Of a stretch of 64,000 bases of DNA, positions 20,870 to 31,408 are shown one piece after another (within the stretch, counting starts at the first letter, position 1; every line of letters starts with the position of its first letter). The position numbers and the translations under genes are program-made. The notes below the pieces were generated by a model. It searched no databases. It saw only the letters and a list, made by a program, of their open reading frames with translations, and had not been told where the DNA came from. The DNA is taken from contig VWRR01000015.1 of NCBI GenBank assembly GCA_013995675.1, positions 450,146 through 514,145 of the forward strand, read 5' to 3'. This DNA is from Cyanidiococcus yangmingshanensis (taxonomy: Eukaryota > Rhodophyta > Bangiophyceae > Cyanidiales > Cyanidiaceae).

Positions 20870-21638
20870 ATGTCGTTGGGCCCAATTCCCTTGTGTCCTC
20901 GCACTTTCTACCATTTTTTGCTGTTTCTTTTTTATGTGACGGCACCTGTGTACTCAAGATGGTATCGGGCGCCTGAAACGAAAGGAGGTGTCGCGCTAGA
21001 GCCAGGTTTCGAATACGTCACGTATGCGTCTCTCGTGAAACTGGAGCACCCTATTTCTGGCTTTCGACTTTATTCACAAGAGGTTGCTTACGGCACTGGG
21101 TCGCGTCAACAAGTTGTTACTGCGGTGGAGCGAAATCATGACGATGATCGGGGCTTCTGGTTGGTCAAGTACGCCTCAGCAGGCGGCTCGCGGGTTCGCT
21201 ATCCAGCCCAAGGGGATGCAGCGCGTCCGCTGCGGCGACTGGATCCGACTCGAGCATGTTACGACGCGAACGCACTTGCACAGCCATCGTCTAGCGTCTC
21301 CGCTCAGTGGATCGCAAGAGGTCAGTGCCTTCGCATTGGACGCGGCTGGTAGCGGCGACTCTGGTGATCACTGGCAAGTAGAGTGTGTCTCCACCTCGGC
21401 AGCATTCTGGAAACGAAATGAGACGATCTACCTGCGTCATGTTGATACCCCAAAGATGTACTTGGCGATCCTACTGGATCATCGCTATCATGAACCACTG
21501 GACGGTCACGCGGAGGTGGTCTGCCTCGAGCGCAAATCGGTACGCCTGCCGGAGCTGCGAGCACAGTGGATCGTTTCGGAAGGTTTCCTTCCATGCATCC
21601 GCACCAGCGTAACGGAATCATATAGCCCAGTACGCTGA
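20870..21638 (+). CDS. SDF2: SDF2-like secretory-pathway protein with MIR domains (one frame break)
   Basis: SDF2 proteins are ER-lumen factors built of three MIR repeats that assist folding of secreted glycoproteins. The ATG at 20870 gives MSLGPIPLCPRTFYHFLLFL, a signal peptide; upstream in-frame codons start with TTG and were dropped. Frame one then reads YVTYASLVKLEHPISGFRLY, VAYGTGSRQQVVTAV and RGFWLVKYA, the first MIR repeat. The second frame (ending 21638) continues with VRCGDWIRLEHVTTRTHLHS, ASPLSGSQEVSAF, GDHWQVEC, FWKRNETIYLRHVDT and AQWIVSEG, repeats two and three. The shift is +1 between about 21,160 and 21,230. Motif order and spacing follow human SDF2 closely, so this is one gene with a one-base disturbance. 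Confidence 0.85.
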
Positions 21639-22597
21639 ATCAGTACGGTGACAGCAGTTTTCATGCGAAGCTCGGTTGATCCCATGTCATCGTAGCGTAT
21701 CAATGGACCGATTTTGACGATCAGAGTGGTCGCGGTCAGATGAACGCACCACGATCGGTACACATGCACTGCTTGAAGAGCGCTTCACATCGAACACGTT
21801 TTCGACAGCATCACTTGGCCCCTAGAATGACTCGTATATAGACTTTCTCTGGCGCTGAGTCTATACGATCCACTCGGGCGGTGTACTCGCAGATATCCTC
21901 CACAATGTGCGGTGCGCTGTTGGAACACGGGACCACCGCGGTTGACGGAAAGCTTTTCCAGTCGCAACGTCGGCAACGCTTCGACGAGAGAGGGCGGTTT
22001 CGTTCGGCACGGTGGCCCAGGGTCGACTCGCAAGCTGAGGCCGCAGAACGTTGTTGTGAAACCGAGCTCGGCATCGTTTGTAAGTTAAGGAATTTTTTCA
22101 GGGATTACGACGCTTTAAAACTGGTCTTTTGTGTGGTTTACGGAGGTTTGTTCTCGAAAACGGGTTGGTCTAGTTTTTGTGACTTGGCCTATAACGTGAC
22201 GGAGTTTGGGACGAGGTTCGTGCCCGCAACGACACTGAAACCAGCAAATTGTAAGCTTCGTTTTGAAGATCTTGGGTTCAATTTACATCTGTTGGACGTA
22301 GTTGCTGTATATTCAATCCGTCAACGTTGTGGTGTTGGCCACCCCGAGTGTAGCACGGTGCCGTCAAGCGCACCCGTTCGCGAGCGCGGGAAAACTGGAT
22401 AGCTTTGCAAGCGCGAGGTTTACCAGCCGACCTGTTCGGCTCGGTCGTTCACGACATCCGATCGGCTTTTGCCTCACTGCACCGAGGACGCTGGTGGTTT
22501 GGCTCGTCTGCCCGACAGCATTCTTTGTCTGTGTCGCGGTACAACTCAGGAAGTGTCCACTTGGGTCAACTGTGGTGGCGCTGAACCTTTTCATAGC
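21639..22597. other. Intergenic region between SDF2 and thymidylate kinase
   Basis: About 960 bases. A minus-strand frame with an ATG at 22074 ending at 21811 (87 codons; its C-terminal part reads HIVEDICEYTARVDRIDSAP) and a second overlapping frame from 22033 could be one small disturbed gene; I do not recognise it. The plus-strand frame at 21,881-22,402 looks like the antisense shadow of this. Confidence 0.35.
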
Positions 22598-23236
22598 ATG
22601 AGCAAGCCGCGTGGAGCCTTTATCGCTTTCGAGGGCGGCGATCGGTCCGGAAAGACCACGCAAGCCAAACTAGCTGCAGTCGTGGATGCACGAAACGCTT
22701 CGACAAGCCAGTCGAATTGTGGCATTTCCCCGATCGTGCATCACCAACTGGCCAGCTGCTCGACGCGTACCTGAGCGGTGCGAACGAGCTTGACGGTCAC
22801 GTCGCCCATTTACTCTTTGCAGCGAATCGCTGGGAGCGGTCTGCGGAGCTTCACGCACTGATTGAGCGCGGTATTCATGTGCTCGTCGATCGCTATGCCT
22901 ACTCGGGTGTTGCCTTTTCCGTGGCAGGCACGCGCGCTCGACCTGGACTGGTGCACGGCAGCGGACCGCGGCTTGCCAGCCCCCGACTTGATACTATTCT
23001 TCGATATGGATCCTGAGCTCGCTTCTACGCGTGGAGGTTTCGGGCAGGAGCGCTACGAACGACTTGCGCTACAACAACAAGTGCGACAAGTTTTTCTTAA
23101 TGAACTTTTCCAGCCTGATCGTTGGCTGCGCGTTCATGCTGAGGAGACAGTCGCTCAAGTTCAGACGCAGTGCCAGCAGGCAATTACAGCGGTGCTATCT
23201 CGAGTGTCGGGCACGCCCCTCAATACGCTCTGGTGA
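22598..23236 (+). CDS. Thymidylate kinase (dTMP kinase), two compensating frame breaks
   Basis: Phosphorylates dTMP to dTDP for DNA synthesis. The ATG at 22598 begins MSKPRGAFIAFEGGDRSGKT, with the P-loop typical of eukaryotic TMPK. The frame then shifts by -1 near 22,685 to give PVELWHFPDRASPTGQLLDA, HLLFAANRWER and VDRYAYSGVAFS (the DRY/H motif). It shifts back by +1 near 22,940 to give ALDLDWCTAADRGLPAPDLI and GGFGQERYE, ending 23236. The three segments align in order and spacing with human DTYMK over its whole length (~212 residues). The enzyme is essential and usually single copy, so two compensating indels are far more likely to be sequence errors than decay. Confidence 0.85.
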
Positions 23237-23916
23237 GGAGCGACGCTCGCTGATTGCAATCGATTTGGTGAGCTTTGGTATGCCTGTCTGCAGTCCGCAT
23301 CAGGCAGTCGCTGAGGAGGAGGATTCGGAGGCGATTGGAGGACACCAGCCCCATGAATGTCCAACTGGCCACGACAAGCTCCGTCCTGGCCGTATTAATG
23401 ATTGTTTGCCCCTGCATGGGTCCTCTCGTCGGGTTACGAGCGTAAAGGCTTCGGTGCTCTGGTCGGATTCGGAATGTCTCAGGCGAGGCGCGTCCTCGCC
23501 GGCGCGCGGAGATGCGGGTCTCTCAGTCGAAGCCGTTCAACGGTTTGAAGCCCATCCACGAACGCCGTATCGCAACGTCCCGGTGCATTCTCGTACGGAG
23601 ATTTTCGGTCCAAGAGGCCGACGCGAATGAGGTGATTGATCACGCGACCGTGCATTGATCAAGCGTTATGCTGCCCATTGTGCCAAAATAGGCCTGTGCG
23701 TTACGTAAACGAGCTGCGGGGATGCAACGGATCATCACGATGCGCTTTTTGACCATGCGAAAACATTCGATTCTATGTCGTCGTTTTTCTCCTTTGACAG
23801 GGGTGTTCCATGTTTCGCGAATCCGCACGCACAAACCTGCATTCGTTCCGAGCGGACGCTTCTATTCGTGATGGAAATGGCGACGACGTAGCGCCACGCA
23901 GAAGCACCGTCAGACC
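23237..23916. other. Intergenic region between thymidylate kinase and ornithine aminotransferase
   Basis: About 680 bases between convergent genes. A plus-strand frame from an ATG at 23353 (MNVQLATTSSVLAVLMIVCP) has a hydrophobic start but stops after 30 codons, and continues only if a frame shift is assumed. No gene is called. Confidence 0.4.
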
Positions 23917-25296
23917 CTACAAACTCTTCACTGTGGTCTGCAAGATTTCCAAACACTCATTCAACTCGGCGTCTTGAATGACCAATGGTGGGGCAAAACG
24001 GATCCGATCGCCGTGCGTTGGTTTGCACAGCATACCATTCTCCATCAAACGCATACACAACTTGGTTGCGTTCAGTCCGGGTCGCCAGTTCTCGGCGATC
24101 GTCATCGCGCAGAGGAGGCCTCGCCCTCGTACGTTGGTGATTAGGCCACCAGATTCTCGCTGGATCTTTCGTAATCCGCGCAGAAATAAGTCGCCCAGAC
24201 GAGCTGCCCGATCAATCAGGCCTTCTTCGTGGAGTATCTCTAGTGCGGTCATGGCCACTCGGCAGCCGAGCGGATTGCCCCCGTACGTCGAGCCATGCTG
24301 TCCCGGTTTAATCGTGAGCATGATCTCCGAACTGGCGAGCACCGCCGAGACCGGATACATGCCTCCAGACAAAGCTTTGCCCAGAACAAGAATATCTGGT
24401 CGAATGTTATCGTGGTCGCAGCAGAGCAGCTTGCCGGTGCGACCGAGACCCGTCTGCACCTCGTCGGCGATCAGGAGCACACCGTAGCGATCACAGAGCT
24501 CACGCACTCGACGCATGTAGCCGTCTCGTGGCACGATGACCCCAGCCTCTCCCTGAATCGGTTCGACCATAAAGGCAGCGATTTTGGGATCGGCAGCCAG
24601 CACCCGCTCGAGCGCATCCGGATCATCGTACGGAACGAGATCAAAACCTGGCATGAACGGCCCGTAACCACCCCTCGAGTCCGGATCAGTCGAGGATGAC
24701 ACAGCCGCTAAAGTGCGCCCCCAAAAATTATTCTCCGCAAAGACGACTTTGGCCTCGTACCGCGGAATACCTTTGACGTCGTAGGCCCATCGTCGAGCGA
24801 GTTTGACGGCGGTCTCGCCGGCCTCAACACCCGTGTTCATCGGCAAGACCCGTTCATAGTCAAAGTACTCGCAGATGAACCGCTCAAACTCACCCAAAAC
24901 GTTATTGTAAAAGGCACGCGAGGTGAGCGTGAGCACCCCGGCCTGTTCTACGAGCGTTGCCACCAGCCGCGGATGACAGTGTCCCTGGTTTAACGCCGAG
25001 TATGCTGCCAAGCAGTCGAGATAAGACTTGCCGTCCACATCCCAGACGCGAGCCCCCTTGCCTCGAGCAATCACTACCGGAAGAGGCGCATAGTTTGTGG
25101 CACCATAACGAGCCTCCAAGTCTAGAAGCCGTTGCGCAGCAACAGAGCGCGGCCGTTCCGCCGATTTCTCAGCGCAAGGCGGTCCACCAAACCAGCGAAG
25201 ACTTCCACTGCACCAACGGCTTAAAATCAGCCCTCTCTGGGGCGCTTGCCTGAGACGATGCACAGGAGCGCGCTGTACAGCAACGGCAAGTTGCAT
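23917..25296 (-). CDS. OAT: Ornithine aminotransferase, mitochondrial
   Basis: PLP enzyme converting ornithine and 2-oxoglutarate to glutamate semialdehyde and glutamate, linking arginine and proline metabolism. 459 residues from an ATG at 25294-25296. The first ~45 residues ([20 protein letters not shown]) are basic with no acidic residue, a mitochondrial presequence. Conserved class III aminotransferase features follow in order: [85 protein letters not shown], then [20 protein letters not shown] with the PLP lysine at residue 307, [10 protein letters not shown], and [22 protein letters not shown] and NNFWGRT are specific to OAT rather than acetylornithine or GABA transaminases. The frame is intact, unlike its neighbours. 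Confidence 0.97.
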   Translation of the reverse strand: MQLAVAVQRAPVHRLRQAPQRGLILSRWCSGSLRWFGGPPCAEKSAERPRSVAAQRLLDLEARYGATNYAPLPVVIARGKGARVWDVDGKSYLDCLAAYSALNQGHCHPRLVATLVEQAGVLTLTSRAFYNNVLGEFERFICEYFDYERVLPMNTGVEAGETAVKLARRWAYDVKGIPRYEAKVVFAENNFWGRTLAAVSSSTDPDSRGGYGPFMPGFDLVPYDDPDALERVLAADPKIAAFMVEPIQGEAGVIVPRDGYMRRVRELCDRYGVLLIADEVQTGLGRTGKLLCCDHDNIRPDILVLGKALSGGMYPVSAVLASSEIMLTIKPGQHGSTYGGNPLGCRVAMTALEILHEEGLIDRAARLGDLFLRGLRKIQRESGGLITNVRGRGLLCAMTIAENWRPGLNATKLCMRLMENGMLCKPTHGDRIRFAPPLVIQDAELNECLEILQTTVKSL

Positions 25297-25894
25297 GAAC
25301 CCAGCGACTCCAACAAGTCGTTAACCAGCAGCACCGTAGCGGGAATGCGGCGCGTATCAACACGCACTCCGCGAGCCAGGAGCATGCATGCGTGCATCCG
25401 TGCCTGCGTGTGTGTGCGTACGCGCCGTCACCCCGTGCGTGCACCCGATTGATCGGGCCGCATGCGCCCGTGGATTGGCACATGCGCGATGTGCTCGATC
25501 GGATCGTCATCGTCACCACCGCGAGATCGAGTCGACTGCCTAGCAAGTACTCGAGCGCGCTCTTGCTGGCCATTCTGTATGAGGCACCCTGGGTTATGAC
25601 GGGGTGCGTCTCACGACGCAAGCAAGCATGGCCAGCACGACACCGATTCGGTATACGTTGCTGTTGTTGCTGTTGCCAACGTCGCCGGCTATGCTCGGCA
25701 GGGCGCATGCGCGCGCATCTCGCTGTCGGCGCGATTCGCTTGCACGGATGAGACGCGCAGCGGGGCGCCGGCCAGACCTGTGTGTGCGAACGGGTGCACC
25801 GGTCGCCTGAGCGTGGCGTTTCGAAACGCCAAGATCTTGGAGTCTTTTTTGCTCAGCAGGCAGCTATCATATGTGCTGCTGACGTGTGGGATCG
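25297..25894. other. Divergent region OAT / SUMO protease, with possible BRCT-like fragment
   Basis: About 600 bases. Plus-strand frames here contain protein-like stretches, notably DVLDRIVIVTTARSSRLPSK followed by KYSSALLLAILYEAPWVMTG around 25,490-25,600, reminiscent of the end of a BRCT domain. Another frame reads AFRNAKILESFLLSRQLSYV near 25,820-25,880. They are in different frames, so an N-terminal part of a disturbed gene is possible but unproven. Confidence 0.3.
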
Positions 25895-27735
25895 ATGACC
25901 TGGACGTTATGGACGGCATTGTATCAAGCACTGAGCGGTTGGGTTCGACGACCCAACCAGGCGCTCCCGTTGGACTCGTCTGGCGCACCCGCAGCAGGAT
26001 CGCTTGGAGCGGCCCCCGAGCTGCGAAGCGGTGGTCATGAAACAGGCATCGATGGCGAATTTGATGGTGTACGAACGTATATGGGCGTCCATCCGATTGA
26101 ACTGGGCTTGTACCGGGACAAAGAGGAGCGCGAAACAGGCGGTACGGCTGTGACTGCGTCATCGGTTCCGCGAGTTGAGCGACTCGGCGAGGTCGCATCC
26201 AAGGAGCCTGGTCACAGCAGCGCGCTACGTGTGGAAAAACGTTTTCGCGGTACGGCTCATCTGAATGGCAAGCGCGACCGTGATAACCAAACGTTTTTTG
26301 ATTCCAGACCAGGGCTAACGTTGACAAGAACCGCACTCGCCAGTGGAATCGTTGCTCGGGTGCAACACACGACCACAGCCACTAGGTCAAAGCCTGCAGA
26401 TCGGAGCCGAGGCGCTGATCGTTCGGACTCGGAATCCCCGCTCTGGTCGAGGAAAAAGCAAAGCACCACCGAGTATGAACGACTGGTGCGACGTCTGTCG
26501 CGACTAGAGTCCAAGGCTGCCGCCGACGGCGCAGCACGCTGGAGAAGAGGCAGCACGAGCAGGATCCGCTACGACCCCATTATCCACAGAATGGCACCGA
26601 CGAGCGGGGAAGAGCGCTCCTGGCTACGATGCTTCCTGTGACGCAGCTGCCGCTGATGCGGAAGCGAGTTTGGTCCGTCTGCGAGCGAGCGCTCTTCTAC
26701 AGAGCTACATCTTGAACAGGTCAGAAGGGCACAGCCGGAAACGAACATCGCATCGAAAGATAAGAGCGATTCCGTGCCATCCCCGGTTGTCGCGATCGAG
26801 CCACCTACAGTTGAGGTCATTGAACTCTCCGACGACGAAGACGATGACAGCAATCATTCAGATTGGATAGCGACGACGACGACGACGACGACGCCGGCTG
26901 GACCAGAGGGTACCAGCAAGCCGGCAGGTTCCCGCTCTCCAGTTGGGCCCGAAAATCTGGTCGCTGGCCCTGTTCGAGCTCAAGTCGTCGAAGAGCTCAG
27001 CGCGGCCACGGATCGACACGGACCTCTTTCAGAGCTGGCCCATAATCTCTTGCGCGTTGCCTGGGACAATGAACTTGATTCCAGGCAGATTCTGGTGAGC
27101 CGGAGTCCGTTTTCGACTGAGCCGGAATGATTTGCTCTGTCTTCGTCCGGGAGGCTGGCTCACAGATGCAATCCTGAATGCGTACTGTCAGCATTTGCTC
27201 ACTGAAAGGCAGCAGCGGGAAGGTAGGCACCGTCAGTGGCCGCACTGCTACATAGTTTCCACGTACTTTTACACTCGTCTGATTAGTGGTGGTCGTGACC
27301 ACGAAGCTTACGATTATGCTGGTGTCCGTCGTTGGACCCGAGACGTCGACATTTTCACATTCGATCGTATTCTAGTGCCGATTAATCTGAGCAATACACA
27401 CTGGACGCTAGCGATGATCGAGCCACTACATCGACGAATCGTTTACTATGATAGTCTGGGCGGCACTGGCAAAGGTGTTCTACAGACGCTTCTGCGCTGG
27501 CTCCAGGATGAGGCGCACGACAAGCTCCAAAAGCGATTCGAGACCCAGGCTTGGACGCTCACCAAGCCGACCGCATTACCATTACAGACCAATGGAAATG
27601 ATTGCGGTGTCTTCGCGGCTGCGTATGCCGAACATCTGACGCGTGATGCATCCATTCATTTTCAGGTCTTCAGCGATTCCTTGGATTCGAAGACGTATGT
27701 GCATCGAGCTTCTGTGCGGTCACGTTCCGGCGTGA
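25895..27735 (+). CDS. Ulp1/SENP-type SUMO protease (C48), several frame breaks
   Basis: Cysteine protease that matures SUMO and removes it from targets, usually at the nuclear rim. The C-terminal ~200 residues are a full C48 domain: LSRNDLLCLRPGGWLTDAIL, VSTYFYTRLI, VRRWTRDVDIFTFD, VPINLSNTHWTLAMI (catalytic His codon 27399), VYYDSLGG (Asp, 27450) and TNGNDCGVFAAAYAEHL (Cys, 27603). The ending IPWIRRRMCIELL, matching the PYFRKRM segment of SENP1, lies in a +1 frame beginning near 27,665 and stops at 27733-27735. The upstream region is disordered, with an acidic EVIELSDDEDDD that looks SUMO-interacting, and is spread over two frames with breaks near 26.62-26.70 and 27.10 kb. The ATG at 25895 (MTWTLWTALYQALSGWVRRP) is the first in that frame; the true N-terminus is uncertain. 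Confidence 0.8.
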
Positions 27736-28151
27736 TGCTCTGCAGTCCTGACCGCGACGTCTCGTGCCCGTGCTCTCTACCCATATGCGGTCGCCCGCGA
27801 AAGCGACATCCTGGCCTCGCATAATCTGCACTGTATGCTCTGCTTTTCTAGAATGCACCACAGGCTTTGAATTTAAAACCTCTGACTGTTCGATTGCATG
27901 CGAGCGATTGTCAGACTTGTCGTGAGCCCCAGCGGTCAATCGTTGCAAGTCGTTATTCTGTCGCGATCTATGCCGCTGAAATTTACGACGCAAAACCGAG
28001 ACGATATCAGTCCGACAGGCCAGGCGTATTCGCGCTCCTCGCTTCAAACTCAATGAACGAGTTTTCGCTTACTCGCCAATGTCGTTGAAAGCGAGCCCGT
28101 AGGATTCAAAAGAAGCAGATATCCGCTCCCGCGTAGCTAATTGGGTTTCAT
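27736..28151. other. Convergent intergenic region
   Basis: About 415 bases between the SUMO protease and the profilin-like gene. No gene, repeat or RNA recognised. Confidence 0.5.
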
Positions 28152-28757
28152 TCAGAACCCTGCGGACTCGCTCGCTGTTAAAGCGTCCGGTTGACAATGT
28201 CGCAAGAACGCCCGCATAGTCGCCACCGCCTCCGCAGTCAAGACCGGAAAACGAAAAAGAACAAGGAGCGTTAGGCCATCCTCCCGTCGGCCAAGACCGA
28301 AACCCTCGCCGCTGATCGCACTGCCCCTTCGTCCATACACTAGCGATATTCGCGGCTCATAACGATCACTCGTCAGCGGGTACCAGCAGTGGACGTCATA
28401 GTGACGCGATCCGAGCTGAAGACCCGCTCGCATCGCGTCCTCTCTCGAACGAAACAACGTCTCGACTGCGTTGTCCAAGCCCTTGACCCACGCTGATCCA
28501 AAGTTGTACTGCAGCAAAACGGTACCATCAGCACCTACGAGCACGAACCGATACCACTCGTGCTTCTGCGCCAGCATAGCGGCCAGAGGCGTTGAAGCAG
28601 CCAGCTGCGTGCTGTTCCCGTCCGAGCGCGTACTCGCCGGGGACGTCACCTCGAACCAACTCCAACTCGGGCGAGAATCTGCCGCTGCCTCCTCAAAGGG
28701 CTCATCCCAAGTCGAATTCAGAAGATACACTCGGGTTCCTCCGACCGATGAGAACAT
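28152..28757 (-). CDS. Profilin-like protein (tentative)
   Basis: 201 residues from an ATG at 28755-28757 (MFSSVGGTRVYLLNSTWDEP). The second half follows the order of profilin elements: a strand with FVLVGADGTVLLQYNFG (compare IIGQDGSVWAQS.NFP), a helix, GLQLGSRHYDVHCWYP (compare GLYLGGTKYMV), ISLVYGRRGSAISGEGFG (compare VIRGKKGPGGITI), LTLLVLFRFPVLTAEAVATM and a C-terminal helix ending RAFLRHC. Profilin binds actin monomers and poly-proline. It is divergent, with ~70 extra N-terminal residues, so another profilin-fold family is possible. Just upstream on the same strand another frame reads YVVLGADTLRQAIPAHSGIH, so the protein may extend N-terminally across a frame break. Confidence 0.5.
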   Translation of the reverse strand: MFSSVGGTRVYLLNSTWDEPFEEAAADSRPSWSWFEVTSPASTRSDGNSTQLAASTPLAAMLAQKHEWYRFVLVGADGTVLLQYNFGSAWVKGLDNAVETLFRSREDAMRAGLQLGSRHYDVHCWYPLTSDRYEPRISLVYGRRGSAISGEGFGLGRREDGLTLLVLFRFPVLTAEAVATMRAFLRHCQPDALTASESAGF

Positions 28758-29429
28758 ACTCAGGTTCCCAGGACATGGATACCAGAGTGGGCGGGTATCG
28801 CCTGACGGAGTGTGTCGGCACCGAGCACAACGTAGACAGGTGCGTGAAGCCGTTCCTCATATGTCACATTGTGGGAGCCGCACGGTCACGACAGATCTTG
28901 GCCCGATCGCACCACGCACGCCACTTGGAGGATGTTGATGGCGCCCTGGCCGGCAGCCTCGGTACCGTTCGCCGAAGGGCCAGTGCCCGATCGAGTCACC
29001 GTCGGAGTTCAGCCTTCGTGTCGATGCACGTATACTCGGTTGTCAACGATAGGTTTTTTCGAATGCATACTTGTCTATCACCGATCCACTTGTTCTAGTC
29101 TACATAATTTCTCTGGTCCATGCATGTCTTTGGAGCCTGTTGTTCGAATGCATACTCGTCTATCACGCATATAGAACACGCACCGGCACGGATACCGTCC
29201 AAGAGGGAGCGTTTCGTTCAAGCGAATCTGTGAACTGCGCTCGCGTTTGTCTCCAGCTTCTACGGTGAATCAGATGGAAATTCATGTATGGTTTTCGTTT
29301 CTGCACTGAACAACGTTTACTCGTACGAATGATCCGCCAATCCAGTTTGTGGCTTCCCGACTGCTTCCGTGTTTTCGGATGCTGTTTTGGAGGTGCAGGT
29401 CAAAAGCACAGACCAGATATTCGTTCGAT
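28758..29429. other. Intergenic region with a 24-bp direct repeat
   Basis: About 670 bases. Positions 29058-29081 and 29143-29166 are near-identical (TTCGAATGCATACTTGTCTA and its C variant), spaced 85 bases. The left 250 bases may contain an extension of the profilin-like gene in another frame. Confidence 0.45.
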
Positions 29430-31025
29430 TTAGACCTGAATCGCTCGGCCGGGTCGCTCCCCCAACAGGAACATTGTTCTGAGTGGCGCAGGGAACTCGT
29501 CTCGACCATCGGACCACGTCGGTGCGTCTGCTCGGGTCACGAGATCGCCACCGATCTCTACGGCTGCGCGCTCATAACAGAGAGCATCCAAGAGCATCGC
29601 GTTCTGCTGAAGGTCATACAGGACCAAGCGCAGTGTCCCACGCGTGCCGTCCCGCACCACAAAGTCCATCCCGCTGCGCGTCGGGCCGAGAACCAACGTA
29701 CCCGGCTCTGACGTCTCCGCTGAAACGGTGACGCTGTAGCGCGTGCCTTGCGCTTCAATGTGCCATTGCCCCCATCGAACACTCCAGCGAATGAAACGAC
29801 AATTCCAAGGTGCAAACTTCCCAGAACAGGCCACGCCAATGAAAAGCGATCATGCCAATGGTCTCAGTTGTTAGAACTCGACCAGGCTGTCCCGGCCAGC
29901 AGAGCTCCCGCCGAGCGCCAACACCTGTCATGGCCAGCGGGGTGTCGCTTTCACTCGGCCAACTAGCGGGTGTCTGTTCCCGAATCTCGTCAAAAACATT
30001 GCACTGGAGCCAGAACCATCGTGATGGGAAGGCACTGCCCCAGTTCTTCTCAATATAGGTTGGAGCGTTGTCGAAGCGAAAAACACGTCCGTGCCAGTCC
30101 TGCAGTGTCCCGGTGGAGAGCGCAAATGCCGATATAATCTGCCAGCCGGGTTCAAAGATCTGAAAACGCGTGAGCCATGTCCCAGTGGATCGCGAGCCAT
30201 CGAGTCCCCAGGTCAGCATTGGCGTTAGCTGCATATCGAAGGAGCAGGCTACGTTGCCACGAAGTTCTGACACCTGAGACAGCTCCATGTCAACATCCCC
30301 CGCCAGCACCGCACCATGATGCCGCTGCATCGACAGCTGATAGCCTGTGAGAATGTGTCGCTGGAAGAGGGTCGGCGCGAGGCTGCGTGCATGCCGTGCG
30401 CGCTCCTCGCTGAGAAGGTCACTGGTGCGCCCCCACTGCCCAATACGGAGACCTGTCGTCGGCAAATGACAACGTGCGGGAAAGAAACCGTCGGCGAGTG
30501 CTCTCGACACCAGTAACTCATCGCCGGCTGAGCTCAGCACCTGGATCCGACCAGTTCGTCCGTCCTCGATGCTGTACATAAAGGCCAGAGAGGTTGCGCT
30601 CGAAGGCAACTACGACCCGTATGTACCATCCCTCGAAAAACCCCTTGGCTGCGCTTGGAGCGTGAACTCCAGCATGTGGCAGCTTCCGTTGGCCCGTTCA
30701 TAGGCACCGCATCTTGGAGGACTAGTCTAAAACGTCGTTTAGAAGCCGCTATCTCACCCGTCCGACGAGACCATGCTTTCCGACCTATCCGCTGAGGTGT
30801 TTCACGGAGTCGGAAGCTTAATAATCGAGCAGCCGAGCCTACATGGCCATGCCTAGTATCCACATGTGTGGTGGATACGACTACCCTGGGGCCGAAAGCG
30901 ACCAAGCCAGGCCGACAGACCTCTGCTTGGGTCGAACGCTCGAGCGTTGGCGTTCGCCCCACTGGCCACGTAAAGCCCAGCACGGAACGCCTCGTTTGAA
31001 CCACGCCAAACAGCTTGAAACCCAT
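29430..31025 (-). CDS. VTE1: Tocopherol cyclase (VTE1), plastid, frame-disrupted
   Basis: Closes the chromanol ring of tocopherols, normally at plastoglobules. The ATG at 31023-31025 opens a basic, Ser/Arg-rich leader (MGFKLFGVVQTRRSVLGFTW) fitting a transit peptide. After a +1 step near 30.7 kb the frame reads KLPHAGVHAPSAAKGFFEGW; after another near 30.6 kb, LAFMYSIEDG. Then come family signatures: LTPMLTWGLDGSRSTGTWL, FEPGWQIISAFALSTG, FRFDNAPTYIEKNWGSAFPS, RWFWLQCNVFDEI and ETIGMIAFHW. A third +1 step near 29.83 kb leads to FAPWNCRFIRWSVRWGQWHI, and CYERAAVEIGG, near the usual C-terminus. The order and completeness match plant VTE1. The three breaks all go in the same direction. The exact stop is uncertain. 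Confidence 0.82.
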
Positions 31026-31408
31026 TATTCTCGATCAGAAATCTGGGTCCTCCGATATCGTCGAATCATCAGCGACAAAGCACTGCCTCACTCCGGCGTT
31101 GCAGCGCTCCAGCAGGGGCAGGTACCAGCACCAAACCGCTAAACGCACCAGCGCCGCTTCGTGATCGACCAAGCCTCTTCTCTACAACCACCTTTGGTCA
31201 AGATTGTATGCACACGCTTCAGTTGCCGGAAATAAAACCTCAATCACAGCTTTTTATCCGCAAACCTTCGACCATACGAGCGCGGTTTCGGTAGCGCAGC
31301 ATTCGCCAGGACCCGTTCAATCTCGAGTAGACGAGCGCGGGTGTTGTCCCTCGTCGGCGCGACCGAGTATCTGGACCTGAACGAACTGAACGAAACGCAA
31401 CGTTCATC
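31026..31408. other. Divergent promoter region, VTE1 / membrane protein
   Basis: About 380 bases with no gene or repeat seen. Confidence 0.5.

Noticed and set aside
23353-23548. Possible small membrane protein starting MNVQLATTSSVLAVLMIVCP
   Set aside because: Needs an assumed frame shift after only 30 codons and matches no family.
25937-25958. Perfect 8-bp inverted repeat with a TTCGA-containing loop, tRNA T-arm-like
   Set aside because: Only one arm is present, the rest of a cloverleaf is missing and the site lies inside the N-terminal coding region of the SUMO protease.
26863-27045. Acidic Asp-repeat frame
   Set aside because: It is another frame of the ACG-repeat that encodes the Thr run in the SUMO protease linker.
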